A DNA stretch of 6,007 nt from Sulfurovum sp. GTDB lineage: Bacteria; Campylobacterota; Campylobacteria; Campylobacterales; Sulfurovaceae. The DNA is taken from contig JALSTF010000265.1 in assembly GCA_026983895.1 (NCBI GenBank), positions 1-6,007 on the forward strand, written 5' to 3'. Positions 1 through 5,811 of the stretch are shown here, one piece after another. How positions within the stretch are numbered: position 1 is the first letter of the stretch; every line of letters begins with the position of its first letter. The position numbers were made by a program, and so were the translations under genes. The notes beneath the pieces were generated by a model. It did no database searches, was not told the DNA's origin, and worked only from the letters and a program-made list of their open reading frames with translations.

Positions 1-48
1 CTTTTAGACCTCTTTTTTGACCTCAAACATAATTTTCAAAAATCATAG

Positions 49-54
49 TATAAT
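49..54 (+). promoter_or_regulatory. Probable -10 element for the small membrane protein gene
   Basis: A perfect TATAAT lies 34 nt before the chosen start codon, in AT-rich DNA. There is no good -35 box at 17 nt spacing (the TTGACC at 17-22 is too far away). Epsilonproteobacterial housekeeping promoters are known often to lack a conserved -35, so this does not count strongly against it. Transcription would start near position 61, giving a leader of about 28 nt. Confidence 0.55.
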
Positions 55-73
55 TATCACCATAAAGTTATTT

Positions 74-80
74 ACAGAGG
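74..80 (+). promoter_or_regulatory. Ribosome binding site that fixes the start at 89
   Basis: ACAGAGG ends 8 nt before the ATG at 89. The open frame extends upstream to a TTG at 17, but that codon precedes the TATAAT at 49-54 and would put a polar, Ile/Lys-rich stretch before the membrane segment. The ATG at 89 is therefore preferred. Confidence 0.6.
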
Positions 81-88
81 ATATTATT

Positions 89-502
89 ATGGATAAAACC
101 TTTTTGGTCTTTTTGGCGATTGGTATCGGATTCCTCTATTTTATCACTCATTTCGTAAGCGGCATTCAGGCAGAAGATGAACAGTATCGCAACAGCGAGT
201 ATGAGCAGAAGCACAAATATGATGCCTATAAAGGGGTTGACAGTGTGGGGAGGGATGTACTCAATGCCATAGGCGTAGATGCCAGAACACAAATCGCTGC
301 CTGGAATGAAGGTTCTTTGAAGCAGGAATTTCTCGAGCTTTATCCTGATTTTGCCCTGATGAAAGATTTTATTAAGAACCGGGTCAACGGTGAACCTATC
401 AAAAGCAAACTTCTCAAACAGGTTGATGATGTAGAAACGAAATTCTTTTCCGGTGCGTTGTCTCCGGAACAGGCTAAATCTGCACTCGGGAAGCTGAAAT
501 AA
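89..502 (+). CDS. Uncharacterised single-pass membrane-anchored protein (137 aa)
   Basis: I do not recognise this protein. Residues about 4-26 are strongly hydrophobic (the run begins TFLVFLAIGIGF) and should form one transmembrane helix or an uncleaved signal anchor. There is no cysteine that would make a lipoprotein lipobox. With only one lysine before the helix, topology is uncertain. Residues 27-50 are highly polar and Tyr/Glu/Lys-rich, likely a flexible or helical linker. Residues 51-137 look like a small soluble, mostly helical domain: a VGRDVLNAIGVD segment, then a Leu/Phe/Lys-rich segment ending in a probable terminal helix (SPEQAKSALGKLK). No catalytic motif is visible. The gene has its own promoter-like sequence and ribosome binding site, and it converges on rarA, 17 nt from that gene's stop. 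The coding call rests on the promoter, binding site, membrane segment and domain-like composition; function is unknown. Confidence 0.8.
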   Translation: MDKTFLVFLAIGIGFLYFITHFVSGIQAEDEQYRNSEYEQKHKYDAYKGVDSVGRDVLNAIGVDARTQIAAWNEGSLKQEFLELYPDFALMKDFIKNRVNGEPIKSKLLKQVDDVETKFFSGALSPEQAKSALGKLK

Positions 503-519
503 GTAAAACCCGGATTCTT

Positions 520-1707
520 CTACTCTTTGCCTGAAACGATCTTTTCATGCCATGCAAAAAGAGTCTTTTCAAATCCAATCTGTTTTGTCTCGTAAAAATG
601 CATCGGTCCGGAGAGATATTCCTGGGCCACCCATCCGCCGAAATCATGCGGATAGAGGTAATGTTGGGCATGTGTCTTTATATGCTCCGGAACAGGATGT
701 ATCTCCCCTTCCTTCACAGCCTTTTGCGCCGCATTGATCGCTTTATAGGCAGCGTTCGATTTGGGAGAGGAGGAGAGGTAGATGACAAGCTGTGAAAGAG
801 AGATGCGTGCCTCCGGATAACCGATATGTTTGACGATATTCAGTGTGGAGGAAGCAAGGTTGAGGGCAGGGGGATTCGCATTCCCGATATCCTCACTGGC
901 AAGAATGGCGAGACGGCGGGCGATGAATTCAGCGGGTTCTCCTCCCTCGATGAGTCTTGCAAGGTAGTAGAGCGCAGCATCGATATTTGAACCTCGGATG
1001 CTTTTTATCATGGCGGAAGTCAGTTCATAATGGCTTTCGCTCTCTGATGAACCTGCCTGCATAGCATGAGGGCGTATCTGTTTGAGTGTTTTCAGCATTA
1101 TGGGCAGGCTGACAGCCTGTGCACTTTCCAAAAGATTGAGCATGGCCCGGACATCTCCTCCGCTGGAAAAGACCAGGTACTCTTTCGCATCGTCTTCGGC
1201 ATCGAGCTTCTCTTTTTCCAGGATCTTTTCAAGATAGGCAGCCATCTCTTTCTCCTTGATCGCTTCGAGTTCGAAGAGATGGGATCGTGAGCGTATGGCC
1301 GCTGTCATAGAATAATAGGGATTTTCCGTAGATGCTCCGATGATCAGAGCAGCATTGTTCTCCATGAAAGGGAGCAGTACCTCTTGCTGGTTCTTGCTGA
1401 GTCTGTGTACCTCATCGATGAAGATGAGAGGTTTTTGCAGGGCATTGGTATAGGTTTTGAATATTTTGCGAAGTTCCTCTATTTTGAGGGTTGTGGCATT
1501 CATCTCGTAAAAGGGTCTGTCCAGTACACCGGCGATAATACGTGCCAGTGTGGTCTTGCCGCAGCCGGGAGGGCCGTAGAGGAAGATATGGGGCAGAGTA
1601 TCAGTCTCTATGAGTTTTCTCAAAGGAGCCTCTTTGTCAAGCAAATGTGCCTGCCCGACCATTTCATCGAGTGTTTTGGGACGATAAGCGAGTGCGAGAT
1701 TTGTCAC
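520..1707 (-). CDS. rarA: Replication-associated recombination protein A (RarA/MgsA), AAA+ ATPase
   Basis: RarA is a cytoplasmic clamp-loader-like AAA+ ATPase (bacterial relative of Mgs1/WRNIP1) that acts at stalled replication forks and gaps, in contact with SSB. Visible motifs are Walker A GPPGCGKTT (residues 45-53), Walker B IFIDEVHR (95-102), sensor 1 GASTENPYY (124-132), arginine-finger-type AIRSRS (137-142) and sensor 2 GGDVR (183-187). The C-terminal half carries the family tetramerisation region, including IEGGEPAEFIARRL and ASEDIGNANPPAL. At 395 aa it is shorter than the E. coli protein (about 447 aa) but similar to epsilonproteobacterial versions. The start is GTG: the next Met (residue 16) would remove the conserved N-terminal LAYRPKTLDEMVGQ region. 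It begins 3 nt after the rluB stop, with no clear Shine-Dalgarno beyond the A/G-rich rluB tail, so translation is probably coupled to rluB. The identification is firm. Confidence 0.96.
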   Translation of the reverse strand: MTNLALAYRPKTLDEMVGQAHLLDKEAPLRKLIETDTLPHIFLYGPPGCGKTTLARIIAGVLDRPFYEMNATTLKIEELRKIFKTYTNALQKPLIFIDEVHRLSKNQQEVLLPFMENNAALIIGASTENPYYSMTAAIRSRSHLFELEAIKEKEMAAYLEKILEKEKLDAEDDAKEYLVFSSGGDVRAMLNLLESAQAVSLPIMLKTLKQIRPHAMQAGSSESESHYELTSAMIKSIRGSNIDAALYYLARLIEGGEPAEFIARRLAILASEDIGNANPPALNLASSTLNIVKHIGYPEARISLSQLVIYLSSSPKSNAAYKAINAAQKAVKEGEIHPVPEHIKTHAQHYLYPHDFGGWVAQEYLSGPMHFYETKQIGFEKTLFAWHEKIVSGKE

Positions 1708-1710
1708 GGC

Positions 1711-2568
1711 TCAGTCTTTTTTCTTCTTTTTTTCTTCTTTGCGGAGTATTTCTGTACGCATCTCTTCCTGCTTCTTTGCATTGAGCCTGTTCTTTTCCCG
1801 GGCTTTCTTCTCCACTTTCAGCTGTTTCATGAATTTGTGGAGATCATCGTACTCCCTGCGGGTAAAGAAACGTGTTTTATTGGTCGGCAGGTTGTTCAGT
1901 TCTATCCCTCCGTAGGCAACACGCTTTAGATCCAGCACTTTGGCATCGAAGTGTCCGAAAAAACGTCTGAGTTCCCTGTTCTTTCCTTCTGTAATGGTCA
2001 CGCGGAGTTTTGTGAAACTTTTACCCTCTGAGCGGATCTCAAAATGAGTGAAAGGAGAGAATTCCATACTGTATATCTTGCTTTTCTCATGCCCCCCTGC
2101 CCTGGCATCATCCAAAACCAGCCCTTCACTCATGGCTGTAACCATTTCCTGGCTGAGCGGTTTGTCGATCTTGATATTGTAGGTACGCTCCAGATCACTT
2201 TCCATAAGCGCGGTAGCGACTTCTATGGAGTCCGTGAGGATCAAAAGTCCCTCTGAGGCATAGTCCAGCCTCCCTACAGGGACAAAGTGCCTGAATTTGC
2301 CGGGGAGCTTATGGTAGATGGTCGTACGTCCTCTATCATCTTTTTTGGTGACAAGGACGCCTTTGGGCTTATTATAGACGATAACGGTCAATTCCGTACT
2401 TGGCTTGACCGGCCTGCCCTTGACAGCGATATGGTCGCCTTCCTGTACGTCATAGCCGAATGCTTTGATAGGCTTTTTGTTCAGTGTGACCAGTCCTTCT
2501 TCAATAAGTGTATCCGCTTCTCTTCGTGAATATTTTGTATAGTGTGAAATATATTTATTTAATCTCAT
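1711..2568 (-). CDS. rluB: RsuA/RluB-family rRNA pseudouridine synthase, probably RluB
   Basis: This enzyme isomerises a specific uridine in rRNA to pseudouridine; RluB in E. coli modifies 23S U2605. Residues 1-55 form an S4 RNA-binding domain (RLNKYISHYTKYSRREAD at the start). The catalytic domain follows, with the family motif GRLDYASEGLL at 99-109, catalytic Asp102, and the EGKNRELRRFF motif at 194-204. The last 38 residues (248-285) are an extended Lys/Arg/Glu tail ending in five lysines and an aspartate, probably a flexible RNA-binding tail. The ATG start has GAG in a TGAGAGAT context that overlaps the kdsD stop, with a 10-nt gap, so it is cotranscribed and likely coupled to kdsD. RluB is preferred over RsuA, RluE or RluF from general resemblance and the basic tail, but the exact target uridine cannot be settled from sequence alone. 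The A7 and A6 runs near the 3' end are described separately. Confidence 0.9.
   Translation of the reverse strand: MRLNKYISHYTKYSRREADTLIEEGLVTLNKKPIKAFGYDVQEGDHIAVKGRPVKPSTELTVIVYNKPKGVLVTKKDDRGRTTIYHKLPGKFRHFVPVGRLDYASEGLLILTDSIEVATALMESDLERTYNIKIDKPLSQEMVTAMSEGLVLDDARAGGHEKSKIYSMEFSPFTHFEIRSEGKSFTKLRVTITEGKNRELRRFFGHFDAKVLDLKRVAYGGIELNNLPTNKTRFFTRREYDDLHKFMKQLKVEKKAREKNRLNAKKQEEMRTEILRKEEKKKKKD
1717..1733 (-). other. A-rich slippery tract at the end of rluB
   Basis: Read on the minus strand, the last sense codons of rluB contain a run of seven A followed by G, then a run of six A. The A7 run sits as A-AAA-AAG in the zero frame, the classic bacterial -1 frameshift heptamer pattern. The runs are also prone to polymerase slippage. 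No strong downstream stem-loop was seen to support programmed frameshifting, so this is a structural note only. Confidence 0.35.
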
Positions 2569-2578
2569 GTTTTATCTC

Positions 2579-3550
2579 TCATTTTTCATTTTTAATACCG
2601 GCATTGACAAGGTCATGGATGTGCAATACACCAATGATCTTTCCCTCTCTGTCCGTGATGGGTAAAAGCTGTATGCGTTCATTTTCTATGATCTCCAGTG
2701 CTTCACTGGCGAGCAGTTCCGTATTGTTGTAGCTTTTGGGATGCTGCGTGGCATACTGTATGGCAGGCTCATCCATGCTGAAATCTTTTCGCATCAGTGC
2801 TCTTCGGAGGTCACCGTCGCTGAGCAGTGCCGCAAAGTGTTCAGCTTCATCGACGATGAGGACGGTGCCCAGCTTGCCTTCGCTCATAGTGACGATAGCT
2901 TCTTTTAGTGGAGTATTGTCCCTGATGATCGGCAGTGCCTCGGTCCGCATCAGGTCCTTGATCTTGACAAAAAGCTTTTTCCCCAGGCTTCCTCCCGGAT
3001 GAAAAGAGGCGAAATCTTCTTTTCTGAACCCTCTTTTGTTCATCAGGGCAACGGCAAGGGCATCTCCTAGCGCCATGGTCAGCGTAGTGGAGGTAGTAGG
3101 GGCCGCACCCAGGGGGCAGGCTTCCTTCTCCACAGAAATATCGATCCACACATCTGCATAGCGCGCCAGAGAGGATTTTCCATTCCCTGTCAATCCTATC
3201 AGAGGGATATCAAAACGTTTGATATGGGGGAGGATCTTGGTCAGTTCCTCACTTTCTCCACTGCTGCTGATGGCCAAAAGAGTATCGTCCTTGCCGATCA
3301 TCCCAAGGTCTCCGTGCAGTGCCTCGGTTGGGTGGAGAAAGAAACTTGATGTACCGGTAGAGGCGAAGGTCGCTGCCATCTTGGCCCCGACCAGTCCAGA
3401 TTTTCCTACTCCGGTCACGATCAGCTTTCCTTTGGTAGCGAGGATCGTTTCGACAGTATCGAGAAAACTTCCGTCAAGGCGCTGTGACAGGGACAGCAGG
3501 GCATCCGCTTCTGTTTGAAATGTTTCCTGCGCGATTTTGATGAGGTCCAT
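2579..3550 (-). CDS. kdsD: D-arabinose 5-phosphate isomerase, KpsF/GutQ family (KdsD)
   Basis: KdsD interconverts D-ribulose 5-phosphate and D-arabinose 5-phosphate in the cytoplasm, the first step toward Kdo for the LPS inner core. The SIS sugar-isomerase domain covers about residues 35-175, with TGVGKSG (46-52), HGDLGMI (79-85) and the phosphosugar-binding SSSGESEE (95-102), followed by KEACPLGAAPTTSTT (142-156) and FHPGGSLGK (183-191). The residues reported as catalytically important in E. coli KdsD (Lys59, Glu111, Glu152, His193) correspond at a constant offset of 9 to Lys50, Glu102, Glu143 and His184 here, so an active enzyme is expected. Two CBS domains follow, about 200-255 and 265-320. 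At 323 aa it has the usual family length. The ATG start matches the family N-terminus, but the upstream sequence (GTGAAACCCC) is a poor ribosome binding site. It is the first gene of the kdsD-rluB-rarA operon and has its own promoter. Confidence 0.96.
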   Translation of the reverse strand: MDLIKIAQETFQTEADALLSLSQRLDGSFLDTVETILATKGKLIVTGVGKSGLVGAKMAATFASTGTSSFFLHPTEALHGDLGMIGKDDTLLAISSSGESEELTKILPHIKRFDIPLIGLTGNGKSSLARYADVWIDISVEKEACPLGAAPTTSTTLTMALGDALAVALMNKRGFRKEDFASFHPGGSLGKKLFVKIKDLMRTEALPIIRDNTPLKEAIVTMSEGKLGTVLIVDEAEHFAALLSDGDLRRALMRKDFSMDEPAIQYATQHPKSYNNTELLASEALEIIENERIQLLPITDREGKIIGVLHIHDLVNAGIKNEK

Positions 3551-3583
3551 GGGGTTTCACTTTGTTGGGATTTGGTTGGGGTG

Positions 3584-3592
3584 ATTATAGCA
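3584..3592 (-). promoter_or_regulatory. Extended -10 promoter for the kdsD-rluB-rarA operon
   Basis: On the minus strand the sequence reads TGC-TATAAT, a perfect -10 box preceded by the extended TGN element, ending 33 nt before the kdsD ATG. Upstream is A/T-rich DNA with no convincing -35, which suits an extended -10 promoter. Transcription would start near 3577, leaving a leader of about 27 nt. It lies downstream of the hairpins following rnj, which supports two separate transcription units. Confidence 0.7.
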
Positions 3593-3614
3593 TATTTGCA
3601 ATTTTTGTAAGAAT

Positions 3615-3632
3615 CGGAAGGCTTTGCCTCCG
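3615..3632 (-). terminator. GC-rich hairpin, possible weak terminator after rnj
   Basis: On the minus strand CGGAGGC-AAA-GCCTTCCG folds into a 7-bp stem with one bulged U and a 3-nt loop. It lies about 60 nt after the rnj stop and before the kdsD promoter, as a terminator would. It is followed by ATTCTTAC rather than a clean U run, so intrinsic termination would be inefficient. It could equally be part of a dispersed repeat. Confidence 0.3.
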
Positions 3633-3638
3633 GTTCCT

Positions 3639-3654
3639 ATGGTTGTGAAACCAT
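3639..3654. repeat. Small inverted repeat between rnj and kdsD
   Basis: ATGGTT and AACCAT are perfect 6-bp inverted arms around a 4-nt loop. It is the middle of three consecutive hairpin-forming sequences in this intergenic region. No gene or known binding site was recognised here. Confidence 0.45.
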
Positions 3655-3664
3655 GCACTGGACT

Positions 3665-3683
3665 TTTCCCTCTTTGAGGGAAA
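3665..3683. repeat. Perfect 8-bp inverted repeat just after rnj
   Basis: TTTCCCTC and GAGGGAAA are perfect 8-bp arms around a 3-nt loop, beginning 11 nt past the rnj stop in the direction of rnj transcription. The next bases on the minus strand are AGTCC, so there is no U tract and a classical intrinsic terminator is unlikely. It could act as a 3'-end stabiliser or processing site for the rsmA-rnj mRNA. Confidence 0.5.
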
Positions 3684-3693
3684 GAGAAAGAGC

Positions 3694-5811
3694 TTATACG
3701 ATGAAGACCGTAGGGATGATGAGCGGATAGCGTTTTTTGGTACGGATGACATGCTTGCGCACAGCATTGCGTATCTCGTTTTCTACATGGATATGGTCTT
3801 TGAGGCCTTCTCCTTTCATATTCAGCAGGAGTGTCTCAAGCAGTACTTCGATCTCTTTGGCGAATTTCTTGTCCTCTTTGTCCGGAACGAGCCCATGGGT
3901 ATAGACCACAGGTTTGCCTACCATCTTCTGGTTGCTCTGTGCGATCTGTGCGACAATGGTCACAATGCCGTCTTCGGCAAGTTTCTGCCTGTCCAGTACG
4001 ACATCGTTCTCAATGGTCATATTATTCTGGTTGTCGATATAAGTCTTGCCTGATTTGACCGTTTTGACCTTCTTGAGGTATTTTGGTGTGATCTCCACCT
4101 GGTCTCCATCGCTCATAAGCAGTATATTTCTTTCGTCTACACCGCAGCTGACCGCTGTTTTGGCATGTTTGGCGATATGGTTGTATTCTCCGTGGACGGG
4201 CAGGAAGAACTTGGGCTGTATCAGTCTGAGGATGAGTTTCTGCTCCTCCTGTGCAGCGTGACCGGAGACGTGAATGTCTGAAAATTCTTTGTATCGTACG
4301 GTTACACCGGCCTTGATGAGAAGGTTCATCAGTTTGGAAACGGAGGCTTCGTTCCCTGGGATCGCCGAAGCGGAGATAATGACTGTATCGGAAGGTTTCA
4401 ATTTGATGTGTCTGTGCTCATCGGTCGCCATACGGTTAAGTGCCGCCATAGTCTCTCCCTGGGAACCGGTCGTAACGATGAGGATTTCGTGGTCGGCATA
4501 TTTGGGGACTTCATGGACCTCAATGAAGTGCCTGTCGTCAATATCGACAAAGCCGAGTGCACGGTTGGTCTCAACGTTACGCTCCATAGATCGACCGATC
4601 ACGCAGATCTTTCTGCCGTGCTTGACGCCGCGCTCCATCGCCTGGAAGATACGGTGTACATTGGAAGAAAAGGTTGACATGATCACACGCCCTTTTGCCA
4701 TTTCGAAGAGAGAATCGAAGGTCTTCCCTACGACGGTCTCACTTTTTGTAAATCCGGGGTTATGGGAGTTGGTCGAATCGGAGAAGAGGCAAAGTACCCC
4801 TTTTGCACCATAATAGGCATAACGCTGAAGGTCCATGGTGTAGCCGTCGACCGGCGTGTGGTCCACTTTGAAGTCCGCAGTATGTATCAGTGTTCCTGCC
4901 GGTGTCTCAATGGCGAGAGAACAGGCATCGATGATAGAGTGGGTATTGTGCATCCATTCGATCTTCATATCACCGATAGTATACTGTTTTCTTTTTGTGA
5001 TAAAATTGAAGTATTTCGCATCCGCCTTGAGTCCGTGCTCATTGAATTTGTTCTCGATCATCGCCAGGGCCAGCGGTGTGCCGTAGACAGGGAATTTCAA
5101 TTCCTTGAAAAGATACGGCATTGCGCCGATATGATCTTCGTGGCCGTGCGTAATGACGATCGCTTTGATCTTGTCCTTGATGGCATGAAGGTAGGAAAAA
5201 TCCGGTACCAGGATATCTACACCGTGCATTGTTTCATCGGGGAAGCTCATACCCACATCAATGACAATGGCCGTGCTCTCCGTCTCCAGTACCGCCATGT
5301 TCCCGCCGATCTCTCCAAGGCCTCCGAGAGGGGTGAAACGTACTTTTCCTTTGGAGTTGATGTCAATCTGTTTCCAGGGAGCCATTCTGGCTTCCTGTAC
5401 ACGTCTGTTCTCCTCGATAGAAGCACGCATCGTATCATTGACAGTGGTCACGTTCTTGCGTTTGGAGCCTCTGCCTTTGTTGTTACGGTTTTGATTGTTG
5501 CTGTTACCCGGTTTTCGGCTCTGGTTACCCTGACCGCTCTTCTGATTGGAGGTGTTCCTTCTGTTTTGCCCCTGCGTATTGCCCTGGCCTTCCTGTCTGT
5601 TCGGATTGGATTTACGGTTTGGATTTGGTTTTCTGTTGGGGGTGTTCCCCTGTCTGTTCTCGCTCTGTTTTTCATTCTGAGTATTGGAGTTGTTTCCCTG
5701 TCGGTTCTGTCTGTGGGGGTTTGGTCTTCTGCTTCTTTGCGGTTTGTTAGCGTCGGGCGTTTTTTGCCCTTGATTTTGAGAGTTTTCGTTGTTTGGTTTG
5801 TTGTTTTCCAT
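3694..5811 (-). CDS. rnj: Ribonuclease J with long low-complexity N-terminal extension
   Basis: RNase J is a metallo-beta-lactamase/beta-CASP nuclease with 5'-3' exonuclease and endonuclease activity. In Helicobacter pylori it is the core RNA-decay enzyme and partners a DEAD-box helicase. Residues 1 to about 143 are a disordered-looking Asn/Gln/Arg/Pro/Gly-rich extension; the conserved core starts near residue 155 (RFTPLGGLGEIGGN). Metal-site motifs are intact: Asp185, THGHEDH (221-227), HNTH (288-291), HTADFK (310-315), HVSGHA (514-519) and PVHGEYNH (538-545). The beta-CASP part lies roughly between 350 and 500, and the C-terminal domain from about 590 to 705. The 705-aa length is well above the roughly 555 aa of Bacillus RNase J1, with the excess nearly all in the extension. 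The ATG at 5811 has a good AAAGGA site 8 nt upstream and lies inside rsmA; a shorter start at Met128 is possible but unsupported by a binding site. It is probably cotranscribed with rsmA. Confidence 0.97.
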   Translation of the reverse strand: MENNKPNNENSQNQGQKTPDANKPQRSRRPNPHRQNRQGNNSNTQNEKQSENRQGNTPNRKPNPNRKSNPNRQEGQGNTQGQNRRNTSNQKSGQGNQSRKPGNSNNQNRNNKGRGSKRKNVTTVNDTMRASIEENRRVQEARMAPWKQIDINSKGKVRFTPLGGLGEIGGNMAVLETESTAIVIDVGMSFPDETMHGVDILVPDFSYLHAIKDKIKAIVITHGHEDHIGAMPYLFKELKFPVYGTPLALAMIENKFNEHGLKADAKYFNFITKRKQYTIGDMKIEWMHNTHSIIDACSLAIETPAGTLIHTADFKVDHTPVDGYTMDLQRYAYYGAKGVLCLFSDSTNSHNPGFTKSETVVGKTFDSLFEMAKGRVIMSTFSSNVHRIFQAMERGVKHGRKICVIGRSMERNVETNRALGFVDIDDRHFIEVHEVPKYADHEILIVTTGSQGETMAALNRMATDEHRHIKLKPSDTVIISASAIPGNEASVSKLMNLLIKAGVTVRYKEFSDIHVSGHAAQEEQKLILRLIQPKFFLPVHGEYNHIAKHAKTAVSCGVDERNILLMSDGDQVEITPKYLKKVKTVKSGKTYIDNQNNMTIENDVVLDRQKLAEDGIVTIVAQIAQSNQKMVGKPVVYTHGLVPDKEDKKFAKEIEVLLETLLLNMKGEGLKDHIHVENEIRNAVRKHVIRTKKRYPLIIPTVFIV
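5593..5640 (-). repeat. Imperfect Pro-Asn-Arg-Lys repeats in the RNase J extension
   Basis: RNase J residues 58-73 hold three imperfect units of the form PNRKP / NPNRKS / NPNRQE, encoded by diverged 15-18 nt repeats. The codons vary (AAT/AAC, AGA/CGT), which argues for an older, protein-level repeat and not a recent slippage tract. Related RQGN and GQGN motifs recur around it (residues 38-95). Confidence 0.55.

Noticed and set aside
7..24. Direct repeat of GACCTC at 7-12 and 19-24, with a T run between
   Set aside because: Six-base copies are too short to be meaningful. The T run might be the tail of a terminator from a gene outside the window, but no stem is visible in the few bases available.
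17..88. Upstream TTG start extending the small membrane protein by 24 residues
   Set aside because: The TTG lies before the TATAAT at 49-54 and has no binding site, while the ATG at 89 has AGAGG at good spacing and directly precedes the membrane segment.
484..515. Possible terminator hairpin TCGGG...CCCGG between the convergent genes
   Set aside because: Only 4-5 pairs with a loop of about 17 nt and no U tract on either strand.
1384..1929. A 181-codon plus-strand open frame spanning the rarA/rluB junction
   Set aside because: It is antisense to two clear genes, and the Phe/Leu-rich middle is simply the complement of the Lys/Glu-rich rluB tail.
3585..3767. A 60-codon minus-strand frame through the rnj 3' end and the hairpin region
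   Set aside because: It overlaps rnj in another frame and its remaining part covers the three hairpins; no ribosome binding site or family resemblance. A frame open across a repeat is not evidence of a gene.
4274..4813. A 179-codon plus-strand open frame inside rnj
   Set aside because: It is antisense to the conserved beta-CASP region of RNase J and shows no independent features; open antisense frames are common opposite codon-biased genes.
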